A stretch of DNA of 64,000 bases from positions 1,636,501-1,700,500 of the forward strand of contig CAMQGK010000140.1 in the NCBI GenBank assembly GCA_947000775.1. The letters run 5' to 3'. The number at the start of each line of letters is the position of its first letter. The stretch's first letter is position 1. Shown in pieces: positions 44,637 to 55,179 of this stretch. Both the position numbers and the translations under genes were made by a program. This DNA comes from Pterois miles (Eukaryota > Chordata > Actinopteri > Perciformes > Scorpaenidae). The notes below the pieces were generated by a model. The model searched no databases and was not told the origin of the DNA. It saw only the letters and a list, made by a program, of their open reading frames with translations.

Positions 44637-45716
44637 TTGTAACGTGTTTTACTGAGATGGGTGTATAATATTTAGTCTACTGTCACTGATGGAGTAGGCA
44701 AAATATAAGAAACACCTCTCACAGAGCATGAAGGGAGGATTTACTGCAGGACTGTTGCTTAAAGTCCGGCGTACCTAGTAAACTGGCAGCTGAGCGCATG
44801 ATGTGATGTGGTTGTGGAGAGCATCTAGTATACTCAGCCTAAGAATGAACCAAACACTAATACAACTGTTTCTTCTTGTTTAAGCAAAAAGAATTTGGTT
44901 TATGTAGAAACAAGCAATGTTTTGCAACTGGATTTCCCTCTCCTTCAAAAGAGTTAAAGCTCAAATAAAAATAAAAAACAAATGAATACCCATCCCGTTG
45001 CACCCAGAATTGCCACCTTCCGAAAACGTATGCAGATGTTACTGACAGAAAGCAAAAGGAAACCTGGAGGGGGGGGACAGCTCACAAGGGAGATAGATAT
45101 AAGTGTACAGTACATATATATAAAATATAAAATCTGAAATATATTTTATATATATTAAATTGTGTTAGGGTTCAGTCTCTTTTACTACACAGCATTAAGG
45201 TGGTGTGTCTGATTATCTTTTTTTTTCTTCATTTTTTTTTTTTCAAATCCTATTATATAAACCAGAGGAGAGTCAAAACAAAACAAATGAATCAACATAC
45301 AAACAAATGTGGGGAGAAAAAAAAAAAACCTAAGCAGACAGACGTACTTAAAGCCAAAGACGAAAGGCCTCCGCCCCGATCCGATGCCCCTCCCCCCAGC
45401 CTCCAGCGGAGGGGCGAGCCAGCACGGACGAGGTGGGACGGACCCGTCCAGCTGTACAGCGCAGTGAAACATAACTTACATATTAGCTCATTTTTACACG
45501 TACAGTCGTGATCAAGGCACAGGGATCTTCTACAAGTTATTTTTTTCTTCAATAAAGTTGTACAAAATAATACATTTTACAGTCTGTACAAGAATAATAG
45601 TCCAGCAGTAAAATAAAGACAGACGTACTTAAAGCCGGGAGGGATGGGAAGTGGGACGGGGAGAGGTGAGAGAATAAGACGAAAGGTGAAGGGGGGAGGA
45701 CGTCGTGGTGGTGGTG

Positions 45717-45718
<2 letters not shown>

Positions 45719-45769
<51 letters not shown>
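45719..45769. repeat. (GT)n microsatellite
   Basis: About 50 uninterrupted bases of GT, with a second shorter tract at 45929-45951. Confidence 0.95.
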
Positions 45770-46071
45770 CCAGGTAAAACTGTTGCATCCAGTCTTGATC
45801 AGTCATTTCTTTTTCTTCATGCTTTCCTTTTCATGTTAGGGTTTTTTTCCTTATTTAATATTTTCCATATGTTGAGTAGTTGTCAAATAGCAGCAGGGTG
45901 GGGGGGACAGGGGGTGGGGGAGGAGGGGTGTGTGTGTGTGTGTGTGTGTGGTATGTGTGGGTAGAGGGGTTTAAATGGTGCACAAAGGCAGATCACACAC
46001 AGTGTACACCGACACACAACATGGGGTAAAAACTAACAAAAACTTAAAAGTTGATTTGTGTTATTACAGGA

Positions 46072-46077
<6 letters not shown>

Positions 46078-46148
<71 letters not shown>

Positions 46149-46159
46149 CATATATATAC

Positions 46160-46237
<78 letters not shown>

Positions 46238-46310
46238 ACATATATATATACATATACATATATATATACATATTTATATACACACATATATAAATATCTA
46301 TATATATAGC
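46078..46310. repeat. Compound (AT)n/(CATA)n microsatellite
   Basis: About 230 bases of AT repeat interrupted by ACATATAC units. The frames through it are artefacts. Confidence 0.95.
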
Positions 46311-47175
46311 TTGGATTTTTTGCACTGCATGAAGTTCACTGGTATGCATGATTTTATGCATTGTATGGTATTTTTTTCTGCCTTTTTTTTGTAGTTGTTT
46401 TCTGCCGTGCCTCCTTGACTGGTTTCTCTAAGAGCGGGGTCATGTGAGCCGCGTGGTCTTGTGATCGAGTCACGCTCACGTCCACGGGCAGCCGTTATTC
46501 AATTAGTCCGTCTGTTCGGGTGACAAAAAGGCTCACAGCCCTCCTCTGTATCAGTTCGCCACCCTCCGTGTCTATTGTTCTCTTCTCCTCCTCCTCCGTC
46601 GCCGTCGTCTTCAGCTCGCAGAGAATAAACTCCTCTCCTTCAGAATGCATTATTTAATTCAGCCTCTGCCAACGGTTAGAAGCAGGAGGACTTGGTTTGA
46701 AAAGGGTCTGTGTGTGAGTGTGTGTGTGATATGAGACATTAAAACCTATCTGAGGGCTCTGAATGTCTTACGCTGTAGTGTGTGTACCTGCAAAGTGTGT
46801 GTGTTGATATATGTGAGAGAGAGACAGAGAGCTAAAAGGAGGGATAACCTGCACTGAGGGATTCCAGTCTTGACCCTCTTTCCTGGGTCAAAGTGTGGCG
46901 GAGTACAGCGGTCAGTCCCGGCTAATGGCTGATGAAAATGTTAACTGTGTTTCCTTTAAAAAAAAAAAAAAAAAAAAAAGTCTTTCCACTGTTCTGATTT
47001 TGAATTGTGTTATTGGGAGAAGTATCATGATGGAGAGGGAGGGTTTGGCTGTTTGGTGAAGTTGGTGGAAGTGGAGGGGGGGCGATTGGTTAACTGATTG
47101 TGGTGGTGGGGTGGGGTGGGGTCGGGTGGGGGGTAGATAGGTAGATAGATAAGTAGGCCAGAACGCCGCTGCCCA

Positions 47176-50100
47176 TCACAAGAGCTCGTACTGCCGTAGG
47201 TGCATCCTCTGTATGATGTCGCGACAGTCATTGAAGACGCGGCGGATGTTTTCCGTGTCGACCGCGCAGGTGAAGTGGGGGTAACAGTAATGCCGTCCGT
47301 CCCCGCTGGCTGTGCTGATCCTCTGAAAAATAAAAACAAGACACAAAAGTACAAACAAGTTAGAGTCGGAGATTTTTTGTTCTGGTGCGCCTCCACAGCT
47401 CTGTCAGATGAACTCAAGTACCCCCCCTTCATCGACACCACCGATCATCTTCCTAATACAGTAAGTTCTTTTGATTTCCCTTTAAGGGGCGGATCCATTG
47501 GGTTAGCATTAGCTGAATCAAAGTGTTGTGTGTGTATAATCCTGCGCTTTGTGCGGAAAAATTACTGCTTTTGCGAATGTAGTCTGGTGGCTTTGAAGAA
47601 AGCAATATATAAAAGTTCCCTGTCAGAAAGGGCTATCTGACGGTGAGATAATGCGGCTGTAGACGTGAGCAGCAGAAAAACATATTTTAGCCACCTACAA
47701 AAATTCAACCGCTAATTCGTTAATTTTAGTGACCTATTTCCATCATATCTTTAAGACGTTTGATTCAACATGTATCCTTTAACCTTTTCACAATTCACTG
47801 AATACTATGACCAAACTATTTCAACTATTTATCCAGGGTTTGTCAAGTACCTTGGCTGGACTTTCCACTGAAATCTACTGAGAATATCGTGTAGGCAGAT
47901 TTCCTCTGTACACAGGAACTCAGACAATAATAAGATTTCTGCTATGATTTTGGGGACATCTTTGGTGCTGAGCTGCTGCTGTCTGCTAGTGTGGTTCATG
48001 AGTGGCACGTCCAATAAGAACATTTTGCCAGTTTGGATGAAACTGTGATGTCTTTTACTTTGGACTTGCTGTTAACTGCTGTTGCTGCTTCTGTCAAACT
48101 ACATCCAGTTCATGAATCACCACTGTGTTTTACAGTATGATCAATCAGTGATGTAGGTGGAAAAATGTTAATTTATTAATTTGAAAAAGTAAGCTATTAA
48201 TAAGTAAAATTTGGATAAGATTACTCTGTGGTGGATGGACGACCTCTCGACTAAGGATGTCAGGATACCAGAAATTTAGTAGTCAATACCAATACCAGTG
48301 AAACTCAACGATTCTCTACATTAATTGGGTACCAAGTTAAAAATTATATGAAACAATCAATCCCATGTACTTCATACACTCCTTTACTACTGTGTGCATG
48401 CTGTTTTTTGTTAGTTAGGGAGTTAAAATTTATTTCTTCAGGTTCTACAAGATCACATATCATGATAACGTTAGAATTTAGCTTTGCCTGAACACATTAT
48501 TATATAAATCAATGGCACCTCCAGTTTATGTTAGTTGCTAGCTCTGTGCAGGCCTATGCTGCCCACTGGCTGCTAACAGCTAACGTTAACGAGCTCTCAT
48601 CCTGCCAATGAAAATAAAGATTTATTGTCCACAATATAGTATTATCAGGGAAAAAAATACGGATGTGTCCCCTGGACACATTGATAGTGAGTTTATTGCA
48701 TCACAAAAATATCTTCTATTGTATCTGGGACAATAGGATGCTGTTAAACTTGAGCCCTTGCAGTACCTGTGATACTGTAGAAAAACAAGTACTATCACGT
48801 TTTTTTTGTTTTATTGTTGACAGTAAGCCGAATATCTTCATTTACTTCGTCACCTCTGGTTTCCGTCTTTTGTAGGGATGTCATGTGAACCGATACTTCG
48901 GTACCAAAAACGTGACAGCACTCTTTTTCTACAGTACCGAAGGCACCGTGATGGAAATAGAGAACTGTAGTTGTCCGCTTTCTTGGGATCTGATGCCTCT
49001 GTGACTATTGATTCTTCTGTATTGATGTTTTCCGACAGTTACGCATGCACAATGATGCATGCGCACACCATGTCATTTCTCAGTTTGATTGGGAATGGAG
49101 GCACAGCAGAGAGAAAACAAAAGCGCTCAAGAGCATGGTGATACTAAACCTGAGGGGTACAGCCTATTTTTCCCTGATAATTATTGACTGTGAACAACAA
49201 ATCTGTGTTGAAATCAGTGGGAGGAGAGCTAGTAACGTTACCTGTTAGCGGCAGGTGGGCAGCACAGTCCTGCTTGGATAAATAACAGAGCTACTAACAT
49301 TAACAGAGGTGCTATTGAGTTACTATTATGAGGCGTTCACAGTCTGCTCAGCAAAATGACCATTGGGTGAAGGTAAATTACAATGTTCTCATGATGTGTT
49401 CAAATGTAATCTTGGAAAATTGATATAAAACATTTTTGGTGAGACACTTGAATAAATCCAGTTGTTTGAAGGAGACTTTTTCCACATAATTGTTGTTAAT
49501 AAAGGAGTGCGTGTTGAATTGTATGTGATTTATTGTTTGTTTTTGTACTGTAGTACCAAATTGGGTATAGTGAATCATGGCGATTCACTGGTATTGGTAT
49601 CATCTACTAGACTTCTGGCATTGTGACATCCCCAGTCTTTTGTTGTAGACACATCATAAACTCAACTACTTTTGAAGGTGTCAGACAGAGGAGTTAAACC
49701 ATATCCGTATAAATCAGCTGTTAAACAGCCCTACGAGGATGAAACAAATAAAACTCAACAGCAAACTGTCAGATCAGGTGTAGGGTAACTCTGTTCCTTC
49801 CTGTTCTGTGAGCCAGACAGGTGAAATTATAAAGAAACACACATGAGGAGAATGATTCAAACAGGTAAGACATAAGCTTTTGTACGTACCAGAAACTCAT
49901 CCCGAATGAAGTACTTTGCCCTTGTGACGCGGGGATCCTCACCTGGCTCTGGTATTGCTTTTGGGGAAGAAGAAATCTAGTCACAATATAGTCATTTTTG
50001 CACCGTGCCATTAAACACATCGTTCTTCCTGCTGAACAAGAGCTACAACTGGTAACGCTGCCATGGATAATGATTACTTAATAAAACACTGTGACCAACA

Positions 50101-53100
50101 TTATTTATCATGACTGGTTTGTTGGGCAGTTCGCTGATGTAATGTGTTATTATACTGTACTTACTGGTTAAGATAGAGATAATGTCAAACTATTTTAATG
50201 TATCTGTTACAACCACAGAAACACAGATATGTGTGTTATGGACTGGACACCCACAGATATCAGTGTCGACCTCTTACCATCATCAGGTGTAGTGTAGCGT
50301 GCAAACTCCGGGAAATACTCCTCAATTTTAGATTTCCCTGCCAAAACCTTCTCAGCGAGCAGATCCTGCTTGTTCAGGAAGAGGATTACAGAAATGGTCC
50401 GTAGCCACCTGTGGAGGGAAATGAGGAACAAGTTCAGTGCCAGATTTCTTTGGACTTTCCTTCTAGGAACCCAAATACACTACTGCTGCTGGAGAGTACC
50501 CACTTTTCAAGTGGCATTATGTATTAATAGGCTTTGGCTGAAGAACAAGGGAATAATTTACTTTCTGGAGTTGTGGGCTGAAAAGGTCTTAGAGCTCCTG
50601 CCATAAACAGTCCATACGCTGCCACCGAAAGAGAAGAGTCAAGGAAGGACTCTATCAGCATCTACTCCCACTGTACACACGTGCATCCTATTCGTATACA
50701 GTATTTATTACCTACGCTAAGAAGGTCAAAGTGTTTTCAATTTGTTTGTTTGTCAGTTTGTCAGCAGGATTACAGAAAAACTACCTGCCTGATTTCATGA
50801 GAGGGTGTAGTGTAGGCCAAGAAAAAAAAAAAACATTAAAATTTGGAGCATTACTTTTCACTTATGAATAAACACATGCAATATAATGCAATCAGCTATA
50901 TTTTGACATAATTCTAACACTAAAATAATATAATATTTTATATATAAATATATTATAATATTTTGGAAGTACCGTATATCCAGACAGAGACTGTATAGTG
51001 AGTCCACCTGCAGATTTGCAGATCATGGAAGCCTGGACTATTGGCCTTGGTGGACGTCTGCGCTCTCTGAGTGCCCTTCTAGTTTAAAGCGTCCCTCTTA
51101 TTTTGTCTTTTAGTCAAGAACCTTTGCTAAATAGCACCAGTGGATAGCTCAGGTGTTTTGAAGTGGGGTTTTATGTGCTACTTATCCGTAGTCAGTGTAT
51201 TAGATACAGTAGTTGACGTCAGCAAGCTCCCAGTTTGGTGAAGCAGACAGGAATTACCGCACCAAAGCAATGTACTGTTGTGGACGGGGCCGGCAGCAAA
51301 ACATATTTTAGCCACCAAAAAGAAAGGCCCCCCTAAAAAAATCCAAATCAGTTTAAGTGTACGCTATATTTTGAATATTTTCATTGCTTTACCTTTCTGT
51401 CAGAGCTGAAGCTGTTGTATCCATCTATGCTCTTGTCAAAGCCACCAGACGTACAGTTTTTTTTTTTTAATGAGTCTGGTGGCTTTGGCCAGATTATAAG
51501 AAACGGCTTCAGTTCCCCATTGCAAACGTGTAAGGTAAACCAGCAACAACATTTGGATTATATTGATTTTTTTTTCCTCTTTCTTTTAGATGTCTAAAAC
51601 ACATTTTGCTGCTGGCTCCATCCACCGCAGGACAAACCGGGGGCATGCCGACCGTCATCTACTGTAGGTAACACACTGACTAGAGATAAGTACCTCATCA
51701 ACCCCACTTCAAAACACATTAACCATCCCTTTAAAGGTGCACACGGAACAGAAAAGTCTCAATCTGTGACCAAAGAAACAGATGTGTGAAAGAGGAAAAA
51801 AAAGAACAGCCATGAAAAGAAAAAGTGGAGCGTGTGGCTTCATTATGAAGACAACAAGGCGCAAAAAAAGAATACAAAAATAATATGGATTTTAAAATGG
51901 GTTAAAAAGGAAGAATAGAGAAAGGTATAAAAAGGCGCGGTATGGCCCATGACACCTCCACAGCGCCGCTCATCAAGAGCATTTCAACCAGAGAATGTCG
52001 GACTGATAAACACTGTATCGTTATTACACAACCAGTGCTCATCGCATGCTGTGTGGGTACGCCACACGCTTGTCTTTATATTTTTATACTTGGGTTTGTC
52101 GTTAACAACAATCAGTGTAGCACTGACAGTAATTGTGCCTCCATCATTAGATCCACGATTCTCACCTGTTGTTCCAGATGTTCTTGAAAAGGTTGAGGGC
52201 TTCCTGTAGTCTGTTGGTCTGATTGTCTTCTCTGATCACCATGTTGTAGCTGCTACTCGCCACCACAAAGATGATGGCTGTCACGTCTGTGTCACACACA
52301 CCACAACACCACAGGCTACGGTTAACACACCGAAGAGTAAAACACTCTTCATTACCTTTAGATTTGAAAACACACATAGACATCTGGCAAAACAAATGGG
52401 CACAAATTAATAATGGCAAAAAGTAATTCATAAATAATAATTTTGTCACTGCAATAAAGCAGATTAAGCTACAAACACTGTACCGTTAAAACACTGGATC
52501 CATTTCCGACGTTCATCCCTCTGACCTCCAACATCGAACATACTGTGAGACAGAAGTTAAACGTTTAATTTGTGCAGAAAGTACTTAAAAATACTGAAAC
52601 ACAAAAATCAGGTGACAACGACATTCAGTATAGTGAAGAGACACAAGACCTTCTCAATCAAATAAAAACTTCAATAATCCAGAAAAAGAAACACAAATTC
52701 CATATCAATAAAAATTGCTTATTGTGATTTTTAACTATTTACTCTTTCAGTGTTCTACTAGCAGAGGACGTGGTTCTTCTTTATAATCTGTGAATATACT
52801 TCAACTACTTCTTTTCTGACTGTTACTTTCTCACCCGACACTGCCATGAATGCTCTTTGTGGTAACTTACTGGAAATTGACTTTGTCTATTTGAAATCGG
52901 GTCTCGAAGATCCCAGACGTCAGTACTCTGCATCTCAACAGGTCCTGAAACATAGGATATAAATAAAAAAATAAATAAACTCATGGACAAGTACTCTCAT
53001 CATTCACAGATTCACTGTTAAACTCATAACCAGCTCATCTAGAAACATAACATACATCAAACTTCCTCTTAATTCAGATCACAGTTAATAATTAATAAAG

Positions 53101-54661
53101 ATAGCCACTTTATGTTGAATATTACAATTCATTACTAAACAACAAATATTTTCATTATTGCTTAATCTGTTCACAATTGTTGATTGATTTATTGTTCACT
53201 ATATTAGACGTCAGATAACAGTGAAAAATAACAATTTTTAACCCCTTTGTACGACCAACAGTCCAAAACTCAAAAATAGTCACAGAGAAAAGATGCAAAT
53301 CCTCACATTTGAGAAGCTGGAAACATAAACTGTGTCTGAAATCCCACCCTGATCATTATATAGTGCTCTACATTTACTCTCCACCAGTTTATCTTAGAGT
53401 GAACTCATGTGTAGAGTGTACATCATATGGGCTATAAAGTACTCATAAACACCGCTTACAACACTGCTTACAATCCCAATGTCTCACATTTTCTAGATGC
53501 AGAAAGTTACAGTTGTGACTGTACAGTTGTCAGTCATAGCACAAGAGACTGCTGATTTCTATGTGTTCAAAATGTCTGTTTGACATTGTGAATCTATGTT
53601 TCAGTAAACTACTGAGTAGCCATCAATTTGGATCGATATACGTGTATTGATTAAATTATCAAGGATCCAATATATCGATGCAAAGTGAAAACATCGATAC
53701 ATCTCACCATCTTTAAGACATGACTTTATTTTGAAATTCTTAACTGATAAAAAAACATTTGCACTTAGAAATGAGAAATGTGGCCCTTCACAGTGAACAA
53801 CCGGAGGTCTGTTTTTATCTTTTTTTACTAAAAAAAAATGGCTACAAGAGCCCAGTAATAAAATTGTCAAATATTTTAGTATTTTATGAGTTTATATAAA
53901 TATAACTGATATGATATGATATCGTCTCATATTGATTGCAGGCCCCTTGAATTGGATCGGAATTGTATCACGGCAGACTTTGTGATATTAGCAAATATTG
54001 GATTGTTGTTCAGAGAATCAATATAATATCGTATCGTGATGAAACTGGTGGTTTACGCCTCCTCCTGAGGGTTTGATATACAGGAAGTAGTGAGCGCGAG
54101 AATGAGGGAGTGATTTCGGACATTTTCAGATTAATGATGACTGTCCCAGTAAGCCGTGACAGTGGGACAGTGAACAAGCATGCACAGTACTTGGACCATG
54201 AAACCGAAGCAGCTAAACGGTTGTGTCTAGAAGGTAACACGCAAATGGCAAAACTCTGGCGAGATGGTAAAGGTTAGGCGTTGACTTAGAACGGTTAAGG
54301 TCAGGATAGGTCGTCAGGCAGCGAGTCTCATAAGAGTTTTTTGCATGTTTTTGCAAGTTTTCACAATTTGGGGGTTACCTTACAGACATGACCTGGCCAT
54401 CGTTAATCGTACCATCTACATCTGTGCTCTTCATGCTGTGACACGTGAAAAAGGCCAGCAGTGTTTAAAAATTGTTGACATTAAATTTTCTGTCGATCAA
54501 CTAAACAATGAACTGTCTAATTGTTTTAGTGCTACAGAGCACAGGTGGAGGCAGAGAGTGCTTCATTAGACCACTGCAAGAAGTGTTTGTGTGTTGAACA
54601 TCTCACCTGATCAGTGGGTGTGTAGTCATTCTGCCTGACCACATCGATCCTGTCTAAGAAG
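47176..54661 (-). CDS. gnas: Guanine nucleotide-binding protein G(s) subunit alpha, last seven coding exons
   Basis: G-alpha-s couples receptors to adenylyl cyclase at the inner face of the plasma membrane. Coding exons, 5' to 3': 54661-54607, 52944-52871, 52542-52484, 52286-52166, 50408-50278, 49957-49890 and 47322-47176 (stop TGA). Phases join throughout, giving 217 residues. Visible signatures in order: LLRCRVLTSGIFET (switch I, with the arginine modified by cholera toxin), DVGGQRDERRKW (switch II with the catalytic Gln), ILFLNKQDLL (guanine-specificity NKxD), FTCAVDTENI (TCA motif) and the receptor-contacting C-terminus RMHLRQYELL. RQYELL and NQTNRLQEALNLFKNIW favour gnas over gnal (KQYELL). 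Exons for the N-terminus, P-loop and most of the helical domain were not found between 54662 and 64000, so they must lie to the right. Confidence 0.96.
47323..49889 (-). other. gnas: Last gnas intron in the window
   Basis: Carries an inverted-repeat element at 48254-49633 and, near 47455-47700, fragments related to the foldback family of 51152 (for example GCAGAAAAACATATTTTAGC). No exon is seen. Confidence 0.65.
48254..49633. repeat. Inverted-repeat (hAT-like) element, possibly composite
   Basis: The left end AAGGATGTCAGGATACCAGA with CAATACCAATACCAGTGAA mirrors the right end TTCACTGGTATTGGTATCAT with CTTCTGGCATTGTGACATCC. A second GGGATGTCATGTGAACCGAT end inside (about 48875) suggests that one relative inserted into another. 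No transposase frame is present. Confidence 0.65.
50409..52165 (-). other. gnas: gnas intron between the exons encoding IWNNR and WLRTIS
   Basis: Contains the foldback element 51152-51716. The rest is AT-rich without recognised features. Confidence 0.6.
51152..51716. repeat. Foldback repeat, full copy
   Basis: The left arm GGTGTTTTGAAGTGGGG...GTCAGTGTATTAGATACAGT and the right arm ACTGTAGGTAACACACTGAC...CCCCACTTCAAAACACA are reverse complements for roughly 170 bases. An inner pair is GAGCTGAAGCTGTTGTATCC and ACGGCTTCAGTTCCCC. A relative lies at 23797-24330. Confidence 0.75.
52945..54606 (-). other. gnas: gnas intron between the exons encoding PTDQ and DLLRCR
   Basis: Includes a decayed repeat around 53610-54050 rich in ATCGATA/TATCGAT motifs. 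No coding sequence is seen. Confidence 0.55.
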
Positions 54662-55130
54662 CTGCGAAAAGAACAGAAAAACACAACCAGTTAGATCTGC
54701 TGTGCTGCATGCTCATTTTAATAACAATACAATAAAATTATAAATACATATAACACAGGAAAAAATGTCAACATTTCCACTGGCTGAATGCACCTCTGCA
54801 AAACATTTACCAGCAGTGACTGCAAACACACTGGCCAGTATTTAAATCCTACCACACTGACTAATTTATTACAGTGTGCTAATGTACATGGGGAGAACGG
54901 CATGACCTCCCAATACACACACACACACCCACCGGTACATCCCAGTACATTAGTGGGAGCAGGGAAAAGATGGAGGCCGGCGTCCCCTGAGCGGCCACCA
55001 GGGGGCGTGAGTTTTAATTCACAGTGAGATCAGAAGCAGCCAGTCTGAGTCACCAGCCGCCGTTTGCTCTGTCAGACCGGAGAGAAGCCTCGTCAATGGA
55101 GCTGCTGTAGTAGTACTTGCACAGGAGGAG

Positions 55131-55132
<2 letters not shown>

Positions 55133-55176
<44 letters not shown>
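55133..55176. repeat. (GT)n microsatellite
   Basis: About 42 bases of GT ending in GCGCGT. Confidence 0.93.

Positions 55177-55179
<3 letters not shown>

Larger units (their letters stand above)
43772..44794. repeat. Outer inverted-repeat element of a three-level nest
   Basis: The ends CTCAGTTGCCAGTTTATTAG and CTAGTAAACTGGCAGCTGAG are inverted repeats about 1 kb apart. The middle is occupied by the elements at 44137-44636 and 44288-44505. Confidence 0.7.
40261..45099. other. Intergenic region between ipo9 and gnas
   Basis: No gene supported. Contents are a foldback (40735-41165), a Tc1 remnant (41583-42057), an inverted-repeat MITE (43172-43502) and the nested cluster at 43772-44794. Between them, 42060-43170 has no recognised feature. 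Confidence 0.6.
45100..47175 (-). other. gnas: Region downstream of the gnas stop, probable 3' UTR with microsatellites
   Basis: A GC-richer, non-coding segment following the gnas stop. Minus-strand ATTAAA signals occur at 46653-46658 and 45854-45859; no canonical AATAAA was found, so the 3' end is undetermined. It holds GT repeats at 45719-45769 and 45929-45951, an AT repeat, poly-A/T runs, and an exact 20-base direct repeat at 45336-45355 and 45617-45636. Plus-strand AATAAA motifs near 45550 and 45613 have no matching plus-strand gene. Confidence 0.45.

Noticed and set aside
46033..46361. Frames made of IYIYIY repeats (also at 16012-16203 and 36253-36529)
   Set aside because: Direct translations of AT microsatellites.
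47176..54661. Assignment to gnal (G-alpha-olf) instead of gnas
   Set aside because: The C-terminus RQYELL and the ASSSYNMVIREDNQTNRLQE stretch match G-alpha-s, not the KQYELL and ACSSYN forms of G-alpha-olf.
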